From Leguminivora glycinivorella (Eukaryota > Arthropoda > Insecta > Lepidoptera > Tortricidae): a DNA stretch of 64,000 nt. The position numbers and the translations under genes were made by a program. The DNA is taken from NCBI RefSeq assembly GCF_023078275.1, contig NC_062993.1:12451807-12515806 (forward strand), read 5' to 3'. The notes under the pieces were generated by a model, which had not been told where the DNA came from, did no database searches, and saw nothing but the letters and a program-made list of their open reading frames with translations. Of this stretch, positions 1 through 10,583 are shown one piece after another; the stretch's first letter is position 1, and the number at the start of each line of letters is the position of its first letter.

Positions 1-1
1 A

Positions 2-121
2 AGTGCGGTTTTGGACACGGCGGGTGCCGCACACAATGACAAAATAACTTCGCGTTCGTCGAGCCGCGTGCGGAGCGGACTAACATACGTCCTGCCTCTA
101 CAAGCTCTGCCGCGGTACTGA
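2..121 (+). CDS. Possible 3' end of a coding exon cut by the window edge
   Basis: From base 2 a frame stays open for 39 codons and stops at TGA 119-121. The stretch is clearly richer in G+C than the A+T-rich sequence after base 170, which is why it stands out. The translated end (it finishes ...LQALPRY) has no domain I recognise. The opposite strand is also open through most of this stretch, so the frame may be chance or part of a GC-rich repeat. Nothing upstream can be seen. Confidence 0.15.
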   Translation, partial: SAVLDTAGAAHNDKITSRSSSRVRSGLTYVLPLQALPRY

Positions 122-1180
122 CATCGCAAGCGCGCGTAACCGGTAATAAGGAGGCATTTTTAAAAAATCGTCAAAAATATTAAATTGCAATTAATAGAAA
201 ACTTTTGCATAAAATATGTTTGAGTAAGCGTTGCAGATTATTTTTATATTAAAACTACTTCAAAAACACGTAAGTTTTCGAAGAAATTGACACTTATTCT
301 GAGGTGATTTCTGAAACAAATTGGATTCATCATATCCTCATTTACTCTATTCTAAAGCCTTATAACAAAGAAGTAGTCTCAGAAGATTGTAGTACAGGAT
401 ATACATAATACAAATTTACCACTTGAAGCATTCAAAACTATCCAAATTTTACAAATTAGACGGACTAAGTCAGCACTTTTCGCGGGTTTTCCTAAACATG
501 CACCAGAAAAAAAATCATAATTAATTAAGTGAGTTAGTTTTTAAAAATCCAGTCTCACAACATGTAAGTTAAGAAGATGTCCTAATCGAATCCTAAACTT
601 AATAAGTCTTTTAGATGACGGAAAGTGTAGCATTTTGCCGACTAAAACTATCAATTTTACATTATTACGACGTTTTCGTTGAATGCCCTCTTAAAACTTT
701 TGAACGTCAGATTTGACGATTTGGCTCATATTCTTAACATGATATGTGTTAAAATGTTAGCGCCATCTAGCCGAGCGTCCCCCAAAGGTGTAATGCGATC
801 TAGGCCACGGTACCTTTGTCTCTATGGCTTTGAGGTACGTTTTGTTCTTAGACTTTATCCGTCTATACGGAGTTACATAATATGTAACTCCAAACTAAAA
901 CTGAATATAAAAAAAGTTATAAACCCAAATGGCGGCAATTTAGAAAAAGTTGAATATTGAAGGTTTTCTTCGACTGTGTTTAGTGGTTTTTAACTAAGTA
1001 AGTAATTATTTTCTATTACAATTCTGTAACTTATTTCATAACGATTTTACTTTTACAAACTTTAATTAAGGTCTCAGCCAGAAAGTAAATAATATTTACA
1101 TATTTGATCTTGTAGGATCTAGCCTACATTATCGGCACTATCATCATAATATTGGATTGTCACGTGATATACACACGTGT
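122..1180. other. A+T-rich stretch without a recognisable gene
   Basis: Non-coding in appearance. A 93-codon frame at 679-960 on the plus strand has no recognisable motif and unremarkable composition; I treat it as chance. No tandem repeat or clear transposon end was seen. Confidence 0.5.
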
Positions 1181-1184
1181 GCAA

Positions 1185-1325
1185 AAGGGTTTAGCAGGCT
1201 AAGCTAACATGATGTGCCCCCGACAACGGATTTGATCATCCTTGCAGGTGGTGTATTAGCAAGACCTAAGAAAACTCTATGCTTGATATGAACCCCCGAT
1301 CTTCTATTGTTTTAGAGATATACGA
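1185..1325 (+). repeat. Dispersed repeat, inverted copy of 4771-4913
   Basis: About 140 bases, starting near GGGTTTAGCAGGCTAAGC and ending near TTTTAGAGATATACG, recur in reverse complement at 4771-4913 with only a few differences. Function unknown; probably two copies of a non-autonomous element. Confidence 0.7.
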
Positions 1326-1334
1326 GTGTGAGAG

Positions 1335-1982
1335 AGTGTCATATTTTGTAAACTGTTCAAGTTAAATTAACTGAACAAAATTATATTGAACAGCAATAAA
1401 ATTTACTATAAAACATATATTTTTGACTTACATCATGCCCTTATACTTCACAGTAAAAAAGTGCAAACAAGAATTTAATCTGTTTTTTTTTTTTACTTTT
1501 CGCGGAGGTGCACCTACAAAAAAAATATGCATGAGTAGCCACTAATTCCCACTACATACACATATAAAAATATTTGCACAAATCTTCGTGCTTCATGTCA
1601 AAAAAACGATTCTCCAATAACTAGTCACCGACATTATACATATACTGTATATTAAAGTACCAGTGCAGTTTGTATTATAAGATATGTTAGTATGTAGGTA
1701 TACAAACTCTTCTAATAATCCTATTTAGAATGCAACGACGATCATAGGGTAACTTTTGTCATAAATGGGACTATCGTTAAAAAATAAGGACCTAGACCAG
1801 TACTCTTTTCTCCTCCGCGAAAAGTAAAAAAAAAAAACAGATTAAATTCTTTTTTGCACTTTTTTACTAAGTATAAGGGCATGATGCAAGTTAAAAATAT
1901 ATGTTTTATAGTAAATTTTATTGCTGTTCAATATAATTTTGTTCAGTTAATCTAACTTGAACAGTTTACAAAATATGACACT
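1335..1982. repeat. Fold-back element with ~170 bp arms
   Basis: The left arm 1335-1508 (AGTGTCATATTTTG ... TTCGCGGAGG) is matched in reverse complement by 1812-1982 (CCTCCGCGAAAAG ... AAATATGACACT), with a ~300 base spacer. Differences are mainly short indels in homopolymers. No coding frame is present. The form fits a fold-back MITE; target duplications were not identified. Confidence 0.75.
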
Positions 1983-2215
1983 TTCAATGATACGCTAATT
2001 ATTTTACAATATCTGGGTGACCGAGCTTCGCTCGGTTCTATTTTATTATATCACGTCTTTATATAAAAAAAACTGTTGTAAAAAAAATAAAAACAAAAAC
2101 TTAATTTCTGGCCGAAATTCGAAACCCTGACACATGCGATCTGTCTGTGAACATTATTAGATCGACCTCATCGCTGAGCTAAGCGCAGCTATATGGTCGT
2201 TAATTTCACCGCCCG

Positions 2216-2385
2216 AGAATTCTCTCTTAACAATACAACTACTCCACACGAGATGGCGATAAGGCTTCGCTAGATCGATTTTTCACCCCCAAAAACCCCC
2301 ACATAACAAATTTCAGCGAAATCGTTAGAGCGGTTTCCGCGAACGTCTATATAAATAAATAAAGGAATATACAAGAATTGCTCGT
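2216..2385 (+). repeat. Dispersed repeat resembling a LINE 3' tail
   Basis: The block 'CTACTCCACACGAGATGGCG ... TTTCAGCGAAATCGTTAGAG' followed by a short AAAT run and GAATTGCTCGTTT recurs at 4525-4755. The A-rich microsatellite-like end suggests the 3' end of a non-LTR retrotransposon; no coding part is attached. Confidence 0.55.
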
Positions 2386-2593
2386 TTTTACTTGTTCATA
2401 GTTCTAAAATAACAGTACTTGCTAGTACGGATTACAATTAACAGATGGCGGTATGTGCCTATTATTTCCGGATAATTCTAGAATGCACTTCTGTTTGAAG
2501 TATTTAATTTTAAAAATACTACTGAGATAACGGAAGAAGCTTAAAATTCGTAATAATAATTAAAGCATTTAATGAATACGCAAGTTTTGTCAT

Positions 2594-2692
2594 CCGCGAA
2601 TCATAAGTTAGTCAATGTTTGTTGTTTCGTATCCTTGACCTGTGTCGCCATCTAGTTTGATAATAAGTAGTACCTACATTAGGGTGTTTCAT
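2594..2692 (+). repeat. Dispersed repeat, second copy at 4425-4515
   Basis: The ~90 base segment around 'GACCTGTGTCGCCATCTAGT' and 'AGTAGTACCTACAT' is repeated in the same orientation at 4425-4515, next to the second copy of the 2216-2385 block, so the two blocks may belong to one longer duplicated element. Confidence 0.55.
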
Positions 2693-2694
2693 AT

Positions 2695-3146
2695 TTGTAT
2701 GGGAAAACTAAAATTGTGATATTTTTTCTGACTTCGCTCGGCTTTCGGTTCTAGCTTATCTTAAACGCCTATATACCAAATTTCAAGTGATTTGGACGTT
2801 GTTTAGAGGTCGCACTGGATGAACAGTTTGAAAAAAGTCGCTAAAAAGTAATGTTACTCAATTTTATTTTCAAATAAAACAATAGAGTAGTTGTAACTTA
2901 TTTGAAAGTTAAAGTAAACTTATTAAACTTAAAATACAACAGTTGTAACATCCATTCTTGATAAAATAAGTCATCATCATCATTTAGCTTACATGTGTAA
3001 GCCGCAACCTTATCTTTTGTTCGCAAGTAGTAACGCATTTTCTGTGATGTTCGACGACTTTCAGCGAGAACCGTTTTGCTCTTCATCTTTGACTGGAGCG
3101 ATAATTTTTATTATTAAATATATAGGTATACTTACTCTTCTCTTCA
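2695..3146. other. No gene seen
   Basis: A+T-rich sequence. Short frames on both strands around 2898-3178 overlap each other and show no motif. The segment before the SINE tail at 3147 is featureless apart from short ATC runs. Confidence 0.4.
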
Positions 3147-3290
3147 GGTCAGATGGCAGTCGCTTTCGTAAAAACTAGTGCCTACGCCAAATCTTGGGAT
3201 TAGTTGTCAAAGCGGACCCCAGGCTCCCATGAGCCGTGGCAAAAGCCGGGATAACGCAAGGAGGATGATGATGACTCTTCTTTGCAGTAT
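3147..3290 (+). repeat. SINE/LINE 3' tail ending in GATGATGATG
   Basis: Contains 'GTCAGATGGCAGTCGCTTTC' and 'CCCAGGCTCCCATGAGCCGT' and ends in a (GAT)n run. The second motif with the same GAT tail recurs at 5106-5165, and the first is also at 36305-36345 on the minus strand. This layout fits the 3' end of a retroposon that ends in a simple repeat. The family assignment is from memory of lepidopteran genomes. Confidence 0.6.
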
Positions 3291-3489
3291 GATAGACTAT
3301 TGTTAGACTATCGACCAAGTCTGGTGTTAGGGGTACAATAATCGCTAACATCCTGGACATTAAATAGTTCGAAGACAAAAATCAAAAAGGTAAGTAGGGT
3401 CTATATCCCGTTCAATATACTTAAGTCAAAGAACGATCTTGTTTTCTTCTTTGTCGTCACACTCTTGGCAGAGTGGTCGTGGTCGTCAC

Positions 3490-3850
3490 ATCAGTGGTGG
3501 TAGCAAGCTTAACAATGCATCGACATTCCTTACGCATTCGTAGAGTGGGCCACTAAGTGCAGCCTTGACTTGGCTGGTCCATCGCATCTGAACCTTGTCC
3601 AGGATACTCTTAGCTTTCTTCTGCAGCACCACATTTCTAGGAAATCTATCTTCTTTTCCCTTGAAGTCCACGTCTCAGCACCGTAAAGAAATATGGGAAA
3701 ATTGTGTGATACTAATACCCTGACAAGCCGCATTTTAGTGGCATTTGTGATGAAGATTCTCCATATTTTGCCGAGCCGGTCCATGGCGGACCTGGTGATA
3801 GCCAATGTGCCGCTTGATATCATCCATCTATCCTGTTGTCAGTGCCCCGA
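3490..3850 (-). pseudogene. RTE-type LINE fragment, reverse transcriptase C-terminal part
   Basis: The minus strand encodes a stretch containing 'LYGAETWTSREKKIDFLEMW' and 'RRKLRVSWT', the conserved block after the catalytic part of RTE-clade reverse transcriptases (typically LYGAETWT...FEMWCWRRMLRISWT). The upstream part (reading MDRLGKIW.....TNATKMRLVR) fits the same region. A frameshift near 3660 splits the reading into two frames. There is no catalytic YADD box and no endonuclease domain, so this is a short, dead fragment. Confidence 0.75.
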
Positions 3851-4267
3851 GAGGGCCGAGAGACCACTGCTTCATGCCAAAAACAGGACAAAAAACCAAA
3901 AAAACTTGTTCCTTAGAAGGAAGTCGAGCGTCCAAAAAAATACCATACCAACCTTGCCTAGAAACTAAATGCCACGTCAACTAGTATTTTTTTTAAAGAA
4001 CTTGCTTCAATATAAAAACTTTTCATTAAAATCACTTTTAAACCACCTACTACAAAAAGTTACATAAGTTTTGTTTCTAGCCTTTCCTGCGCCCATACTA
4101 ACTTCTTCAGACAAAAGTTGCCATAGTGTGCGACCTCTAAATATTGTCCGATTTCCCTGATTTTTGGTATATGGGCTCTGTATAGGTGTAGAAACAAGAA
4201 GAAAAGCGAAGTCAAAGATAAATCAAAATTTTGGAAAAATGAAACACCCTAACCTACATCGATCGAA

Positions 4268-4755
4268 AGAATTCTCAGTCTTAACAATACAACTACTCCA
4301 CACGAGATGGCGCGCTTCCGCCACAAAAAATGTCATTAAAAAAATTTGTGTAATTTTCTATTCGTGGTAAGTATTTTTTTCAGTAATATGAAATGACTTG
4401 AAAAAATTATTACACCTCGCCCGCCATTCATAAGTTACTCAATGTTTGTTGCTTCGTATACGGGGCCTTGACCTGTGTCGCCATCTAGTTTTTGCAATAA
4501 ATAGTACCTACATCGAGCGAAAGAATTCTGTCTTAATAATGCAACTACTCCACACGAGATGGCGCGCGAAGAAAAACTCATGAAAACTCGAAAATTCGCG
4601 TTTTCCGGGACCTAAGGACAAGTTAGATCGACTTTTCACCCCCGAAAACCCCCACATAACAAATTTCAGCGAAATCGTTAGAGCGGTTTCCGAGATCGTC
4701 GGTGTATATAAATAAATAAATAAATAAATAAATAAATATACAAGAATTGCTCGTT
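4268..4755 (+). repeat. Second copy of the 2216-2692 repeats, with (AAAT)n tail
   Basis: Holds two occurrences of 'ACTCCACACGAGATGGCG' (4290s and 4546), the 4425-4515 block, and a 3' end 'GCGGTTTCCGAGATCG' followed by an AAAT microsatellite at about 4706-4737 and GAATTGCTCGTTT. No open frame of interest. Confidence 0.6.
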
Positions 4756-4770
4756 TAAAAGTATAAGATT

Positions 4771-4913
4771 ATCCCGTATATCTCTAAAACAAAAGAAGAT
4801 CGGGGGCTCATATCAAGCATAGAGTTTTCTTAGGTCTGTCCAAGACACCACCTGCAAGGATGACCAAATCCGTTGTCGGGGGCACATCATGTTAGCTTAG
4901 CCTGCTATACCCT
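4771..4913 (-). repeat. Inverted copy of 1185-1325
   Basis: Reverse complement of the repeat at 1185-1325, including the 'GTTGTCGGGGGCACATCATG' core. Arm spacing is about 3.4 kb, and I see no sign that the two define one element. Confidence 0.7.
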
Positions 4914-5165
4914 TTCAGCTCAATTGGTTAAAGATATCTGCCTCAAAATTGAGTTGCAAGATTCCACCCGAACAAATATTAGGTACATATTTAAATATTT
5001 ACATACATAGTTACAGTGCAAGTTAAATAAAAGCTTTAAAAAAACGCAAAACCTGGTTTTGGTTGTATGGGAGTGCATCATTTAAGGGAATTGACGTGTT
5101 ATTATAGACCCCAGGCTCCCATGAGCCGTGGCAAATGCCGGGATAACGCAAGGAGGATGATGATG
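4914..5165 (+). repeat. tRNA-derived SINE remnant
   Basis: Starts with 'CAGCTCAATTGGTTAAAGAT', a good tRNA A-box (compare AGCTCAATTGGTTAGAG), followed by a weak B-box region 'GCAAGATTCCACCCG' near 4957-4972. The 3' part at 5106-5165 has the 'CCCAGGCTCCCATGAGCCGT' motif and a GATGATGATG end. It is not a functional tRNA gene because the acceptor and T arms do not fold. Confidence 0.5.
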
Positions 5166-5277
5166 GAGTACCTAACATTGTTTCTCAGCGTCAATATTTT
5201 CTTGTTGAACAAGCAATGAACGGCAAAGTGTCACTGTTGGGCATTTTACTATTGTGCCTATTTTGCGTGAATTTGAC

Positions 5278-5538
5278 TAAGTAGCACTACTCTAGGCCAC
5301 CACGGCTCCTCTACAAATCCTAGCAGTGTTTTCAGGTTGCTAAATACCTCTTTTGAGTGTGTTCGGCGTACCTAGGTACTTGTTCCTATATACTTCTATC
5401 TGTTTACACTCCAGAATAAAGTGTTTGGTGGTCTCTTCAGCTTCCATGCACGCCGTGCACATGGAGCTATCGGTTATACCTATGTTATTGAGGTGTTTGT
5501 TCAGTTTATTGTTTCCTGTAATTAATCTTACTATTTTA
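5278..5538 (-). pseudogene. LINE fragment: C-terminal zinc-knuckle end after RNase H (Jockey/R1/I-like)
   Basis: The minus strand reads VRLITGNNKLNKHLNNIGI, then a CxxC-x8-H-x4-C group (CTACMEAEETTKHFILEC), then ...VYRNKYLG and a C-terminus ending GFVEEPWWP. This is the arrangement at the end of LINE polyproteins that carry an RNase H domain, where 'TGH..L..HL..MGI' precedes a CCHC knuckle. The 5' part is missing: the frame stops at the left end of element A (5541). No continuation is visible beyond the right end of that element at 12670. Confidence 0.75.
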
Positions 5539-5540
5539 TA

Positions 5541-5899
5541 CACGGTGTTTCCGGTATCACTCAAAACCTCAGACACCCCAACTGATTTTTATATTTTTAA
5601 ACTCATCTAGAGTATTCATCTTTTAATCCGATCGTTACTTTTTTTTTAATTGAATTTTTAATTTTCTGTACAGCTCTACTTGACTTTTAGCTCTACACTC
5701 AATAAAATAATTGCTAACTACCATCATAAACCATAAGACTATTTATTTGTGTACGTTACTGCCACGACATAAGGTTTACCAATAGACAGCAAAGATGTCA
5801 CTGTAAAACACTTTAAAGCTTTGTCACAGTAAACTTCAAATTGGACAGGTAATCGCAGTAAACAAATAAACTCAATATTCAAAATGACAAGGTTGTAAC
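5541..5899. mobile_element. Element A, copy 1, left half (non-autonomous DNA transposon)
   Basis: Starts CACGGTGTTTCCGG after a TA. The whole block is repeated almost identically at 47597-47952. The right half of copy 1 lies at 12346-12669. Without the inserted element B, copy 1 is 683 bp and copy 2 is about 681 bp. The ends are imperfect inverted repeats (left CACGGTGTTT, right end reverse complement CACCGTGTTT), and TA flanks both sides in both copies, which suggests a Tc1/mariner-type non-autonomous element. No coding capacity. Confidence 0.75.
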
Positions 5900-6120
5900 A
5901 TAGATTAATTAAATAAAGAAAGATTGGTAACTCAGTACATCGTGTAGCGACCTACTTAACGCGAGTTATCGTCGCTGGTACCTCTTAGTTTTCGAGTTAT
6001 TTACAGATGGCGCTGTTTTCAATGTTGAAAAGTGCCACCTAGTGAGATAATAATTAATTACATTGCCGAGTAACCACATCTGAATATGATTCAATATTTT
6101 GAGCCGGCGGCACCTCGTTT

Positions 6121-6190
6121 TTTGGCTTAGGGGTTAGAGTATCTGACTTGCATTTTTGAGATCTCAGGTTCGAGACCCAGCTCCGGTTTT
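6121..6190 (+). repeat. tRNA-like sequence (SINE head)
   Basis: 'TGGCTTAGGGGTTAGAG' fits an A-box and 'GGTTCGAGACC' is a good B-box 41 bases downstream, followed by a T run. The anticodon and acceptor arms do not pair well, so I read it as a pol III-driven SINE head or a dead tRNA copy, not a working tRNA gene. Confidence 0.45.
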
Positions 6191-6795
6191 TTTTTAATGT
6201 GTTTAAAAAGAATTATGTTGTTGTTTTTCGCTTTTTTTTTTCTAGTTGAATATTAGAAAAATAAGTATGATGTGAAGTTGAATCATAGAAAAGTAAGTAT
6301 GAATTGTTCGCGCCTACTTGTTGTGTGTTTATAAAACCCATAGGCCCATAGGGAGGTACCTATCTACCTACTCTACTCTCCAATCACTTATGTGACGTTG
6401 TCTCTTTCCAAAGACCGATGTGCAAGTTTTATCGCCCTTTACTGTATTTATATAAATTTATCGGTACCCATAAGTATTAAAAATCTTTATTTAGGCACCT
6501 ACAGCTATACAGTCAAGGAATTTGATTCCCTGCCCATTTAATTGAATCGTTGTTAGAAATACGTATATAATATTTTATTTTATTCCATATATATCTTTGG
6601 TTATACTTACCTAGTATTGAAATGTCAAATTACTTAGCACTGTTTTTGACATTTCAAATTAACTCGACCAAATTATGTAGGTTGCTTATAGGCGTGTCGT
6701 CCGAAACTAAACACGTGTTTCTAATTTAGTAGCGTTGCTAATGTTTTATGCATCAACATCATCAAAGCAACGTCTTCATCTAGCTAGATCTTATG
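6191..6795. other. No gene seen
   Basis: A+T-rich sequence without a convincing frame or transposon end; it belongs to the interior of element B. Confidence 0.4.
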
Positions 6796-6799
6796 GTGA

Positions 6800-7140
6800 G
6801 TTTTCTGTACTACATATATTAAACCTTAATCCGTTTTCACGTTATCCGATCCGATATTGGATGTCGGAAGGATTTCAATGGAAAAAATCCAAGATGGCGA
6901 CTGTAATGTATGGGATATCGGTCCGAAATCTGATATCGGATCGGATAATGGGAAAACACACTTCAACACTTCGCACTTGGGTTTTCATTTTCACATTATT
7001 CGACCCCATATCGGATGTACCAAAGATATATTGGATGTACGAAGGATGTCAAAGATGTATAGGTCCACTGTCCATACCAGCAGAGAAAATAGAATATTTC
7101 AATATATCTTTGATATCAGATCGGATAATGTGAATACGCA
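6800..7140. repeat. MITE-like repeat with 'TTATCCGATCCGATAT' ends
   Basis: Begins with TTTTCACGTTATCCGATCCG and contains four or more inverted or direct uses of a GATCGGATA motif, including 'GATATCGGATCGGATAATG' near 6935 and 'ATCAGATCGGATAATGTG' near 7115. A shorter relative sits at 11398-11515. The 132- and 98-codon frames over it are probably by-products of the repeat. Confidence 0.55.
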
Positions 7141-7467
7141 CTTAGATGAGTAAGAAATGTATTTCTCGACTGTACTGGGTATTTTTATTAGTAGGTATAT
7201 CCCAATATTATGGCAAATGTTCAATCCTCTCTCGCGCGGCAGTCGTGATATGTAGATGTGCCTCGGCCGAGGCAATGCGCGCGTTCCTTTGAAACGAGTA
7301 TATATAGATCAAAAACTACTTAACGGATTTTCATTATTATTTGAATATATAAAAATGTGGCCATATCATAGAAAATGAAAATTTCACTAGAAAGAAAAAA
7401 AAGTTTGAAAATTTTATATTTTTCTTATTATTCGCCCGCCATCTTTAATTATTTTTTTTAGTGTTGT

Positions 7468-7775
7468 GTTCCTGTCGGTGAGTAAGGCTGACAGAGCTTA
7501 ATGAGGGTGCGGTGTGCTGATGACGGGAGGACTTACGGAACTGACTTATTTCGTCTATTGTCCTTTGAGTCGTCGGCAAACCGAACCCTCCTTAGAACTT
7601 GTACACTCCTTTTTACTGTGTACTTAAAACAGGAAAAGGGAATGTACAAGTTTCTAATGGGGTGGCAACGCTCATGTGACACTCTTTGAGTTGCAGGCGT
7701 CCATAGGTTACGGTGACCGCTTTCCATCAAGCGAGTCGTACGCTTGTTTGCCACCGACGTAGTATAAAAAAAATA
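7468..7775 (+). repeat. Retroposon 3' fragment with short poly-A
   Basis: Carries the blocks 'GGTGCGGTGTGCTGATGACG', 'GGGAATGTACAAGTTTCTAA', 'CAGGCGTCCATAGGTTACGG' and ends 'CCACCGACGTAGTATAAAAA'. I recognise this as a very common lepidopteran retroposon tail, with poly-A at about 7764-7773. There is no intact coding region. The recognition is from memory. Confidence 0.55.
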
Positions 7776-7894
7776 AGCGTTTTAATACAAACTGATTGAC
7801 ACCCCAACCATCAAAATCGGTGCAGCCGTTGTGATTCTATAAATTTTTAAAAATACGAAATATAGAAAATGTCCGCCATCTTGAATTCTAGTGG

Positions 7895-8010
7895 ATGAAA
7901 ATTGTGTTTCCTCGGAAGAAATCATTTATATTGGTCCCTAGTATCACTGTACAAAGTTGCTTGCTTTTTGCATAAAGTGCAGCTTTTTTGACCACAATTT
8001 CGTTTCGCCG
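7895..8010. repeat. Dispersed repeat shared with 45395-45480
   Basis: 'TCCTCGGAAGAAATCATTTA ... AAAGTGCAGCTTTTTTGACC' parallels 45395-45480 over about 80 bases with some substitutions. Nothing coding. Confidence 0.5.
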
Positions 8011-8180
8011 TAAGCCTTATATCTCTTTTCGTTTTTGTTTCACTATTGATAGCTAGCCAAGGCGCGTCATAATTTTGTCTGTGACAAGAAGTGAAAGGAA
8101 TAGTTCCCGTCATAGTTATCATTGTTATCAACAAACAATATTTCTTTAATCTTCACAAAACATTAAACTATTTGTTATAA

Positions 8181-8823
8181 GGGCCCGCGCAGACGGGCGA
8201 CAAAGTCACTCGACGACTTTTTTGTCTCTGTCGTAACTCCTTGCGACAATTTCAAAGGTGCGCACACGGGAACGACAGCGATGCAACCACAGACTACTAT
8301 GAAGATACTACGGACGCAACTTTTTCTTTTTTCATGAAATTAAGAGCCTACCCAAAAAACATTTTTGGTACTTCAGAATAAGTGTTTAAAAGTTTTGATG
8401 AACTCGTTAGAATTTTACAACCCGGCATCGTTTTCCTCAATATTGTAGGACTATTCTTTTAAATTTTTGTCATATAAAGTCGGTCTTACCTCTACTTCTG
8501 AAGAATTGAAATTAAACGACAGGTATCAATGTCGACTTCAATAATCGGCATTTAAAATTATATTTTTTTCGAATAATAACATACGTTCGCCCAGGCGGTT
8601 GAGTGATAACTGTCAAAATGACAACCGACCGGCGACTATTTTGTCACCGTGTGCGCACTTGCATTGAAACATATAGAGAATGAGACAGTTACGTCGCAGG
8701 CTTGTCGTCACTCGTCGAACCCGCAGACAAAAAGGTTGCGTCGCAACGTGTGCGCACTTTCATACTAGCCCATAGACCGATCTCCGCAGACAAAAAAATT
8801 GAGTCACCCGTCTGTGCGGGCCC
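8181..8823. mobile_element. Harbinger-type MITE, 643 bp, TAA target duplication
   Basis: Left end GGGCCCGCGCAGACGGGCGA, right end reverse complement GGGCCCGCACAGACGGGTGA. Both sides are flanked by TAA (8178-8180 and 8824-8826), the 3 bp duplication typical of PIF/Harbinger elements. No transposase is encoded; the 61-codon frame at 8702 lies across the terminal repeat. Inserted within element B. Confidence 0.75.
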
Positions 8824-8829
8824 TAACGC

Positions 8830-9470
8830 ATACTTTGCAATTCGCAGGAGATACCAACGCCTGGACTGGCAACACCGACCGGGTTAAACGTCAAATTCAA
8901 GCTTCGTGCGTATATCATTTCAATAATGTGTTATAAATATTAAAAATGTAAAATATAAGGAATTACAGTGATGTATCGTATTTTAATTAAAATGAAAAAG
9001 TGTTATCATAAGTTTTCATGCAGCCTAAGAAGCCAAATATTGACGAAAAAACTACGCCAACCGTCAACGGAGTAGCGTTCAAGATTTAAAATTAAATAAT
9101 TAATTAGCGTTTTTTACAGATGGGTATAGCTTACTTAATATTTAAGTGTAGTTTTTCAGATTATTTGTCTAGAACTAGTAACTGTCATAGGTTATTTTTG
9201 TGTTTTCTGTTTGTAAACATTTGAAGTACATAATAGTATTTTAACTTCCATATTTACATTTTCTTTGTTAAACCAACTCGAGATAATAAAACCTTACTCA
9301 CTGCTATCCCGTGTGACTTGCAACAAAGTGAATTACAAAGTTTGTTATATGAAATCTTGTTAACAAAATCAAGGCTGTGGTTTCATATTCTTGTATCTTA
9401 ATCACATTATATCCTGTTATAAGCCCTATTTAATATATTTTAACAATACATTTAGGCTTCAATATCTCAC
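8830..9470. other. No gene seen
   Basis: A+T-rich sequence inside element B. It could hold an upstream intron or promoter for the frame that starts at 9471, but I see no motif that shows this. Confidence 0.35.
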
Positions 9471-10147
9471 ATGATGAATAATGTTACAGAACAAACTAGC
9501 AAGGTTACAACACACCGGGATGTGATGGTGGCTAGAATAAAATAAACACAAGCCTCAAAAATAAGCAATCAGCCAACCAAGATGTCAAGTATGAAGACCT
9601 GCAAGGACAACGGGATGACCTCTAGGCAGTCATTGATCGGTTCCAGCAATGCCAAGAGATACATGAGCAGGCATTACAACGCATCCGGGACCTCGAGCAG
9701 CAACTGCAGGAGTCGGATTCAAAATGGTATTGCAAGTATTGCTCCGGGAACTCCGCTCTGGCTGAAAACAATTTAAGTATATTTGCTGAATATAATATAT
9801 TTGATTTAGATGTGGTTCATGACAGTGCATCATGCTCCCCAATGAAAGACCCTGTAGATTTAAAACAGTCTGTGCACATAGAGGGCGGCAGTGATCCCAG
9901 AGTGATGTTGAAAGGGTCAAATAAAATTAAAAAATATCTAAAGCTAAGCAAATTCAAAATACATCAAAATGTAACAGCTGCCTTAAGCGATGAGCTTCTA
10001 AACTGTCAATACCAACTTGACCTGACAGCACAGGAGTTGAACCATCGCTCCGATGAATTTCACAAATTAGAATTGAAACTAAAAGACCTGAATAATAGGT
10101 ATGAACTGACAAATAAAGCATTACACGAGTACATCTTTTGTGAATAA
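9471..10147 (+). pseudogene. Unidentified coiled-coil-like protein, broken frame, inside element B
   Basis: An ATG at 9471 opens a frame reading MMNNVTEQTSKV... to 9540. A shift of one base continues it as an open frame 9536-10147, interrupted only by TAG at 9623-9625. The 204-codon part has Q/E/L-rich heptad-like segments (around 'QRIRDLEQQLQES'), a CxxC pair ('WYCKYC'), a lysine-rich block ('KIKKYLKLSKFKIHQ') and a second helical stretch near the C-terminus ('HKLELKLKDLNNRYEL'). Its even amino-acid make-up, unlike the surrounding sequence, argues for real ancestry. I do not recognise the family; it might be a transposon accessory protein or a captured host segment. Confidence 0.45.
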
Positions 10148-10510
10148 CGTTCTAGATCCATCGAGCGTGTACCCTGTGTGCATGGACTCGCCTGCGCCCG
10201 CTTGTTCGAGCCGCGCCCGAGCCGGCTTAGCCCCGCTCCCACAAGCCCGCGCCCGTGCGCCGTCGCGCCGGCTCCGTCGCCGTCGAGCCTTCTGCAGCTG
10301 GCGCTGTCGCGGCTGGCCGCCGAGCCTTCTGCAGCTGGCGCTGTCGCGGCTGGCCGCCGAGCCTTCTGCAGCTGGCGCTGTCGCGGCTGGCCACCGAGCC
10401 TTCTGCAGCTGGCGCTGTCGTGGCTGATCGCCGAGCCTGAGCCTCGGCCGCCGGCCCCCCGCCGCCGCTCCGCCCCGCGGCGGCATTATATATATTTTTT
10501 TCTTTAGTTG
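10148..10510 (+). repeat. GC-rich segment with four 37 bp tandem repeats
   Basis: Units of 37 bp begin near 10284, 10321, 10358 and 10395, each with CCTTCTGCAGCTGGCGCTGT. The last copy has diverged most. The frames on both strands here (up to 132 codons, Ala/Arg/Pro-rich) follow from the GC-rich repeat and are not supported as genes. It follows directly on the stop codon of the 9471-10147 frame. Confidence 0.7.
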
Positions 10511-10562
10511 AGACATCAAGAGTCTTTTAAAACTCTAAAGTTATTTTAGTTATTTTTTATTT

Positions 10563-10583
10563 GTATGTATGTATGTATGTATA
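10563..10583 (+). repeat. (GTAT)n microsatellite before a reversed poly-A signal
   Basis: A (GTAT)5 run is followed by AAACTCTTTATTGTACAAAA. The complement of that (TTTTGTACAATAAAGAGTTT) holds AATAAA, so this looks like the 3' end of a retroposon lying on the minus strand. Confidence 0.45.

Noticed and set aside
6735..7153. 132- and 98-codon overlapping plus frames
   Set aside because: They run through the inverted GATCGGATA motifs of a MITE-like repeat in two phases; no domain.
10121..10519. Ala/Arg/Pro-rich frames on both strands
   Set aside because: Produced by the GC-rich 37 bp tandem repeat; three overlapping phases are open at once.
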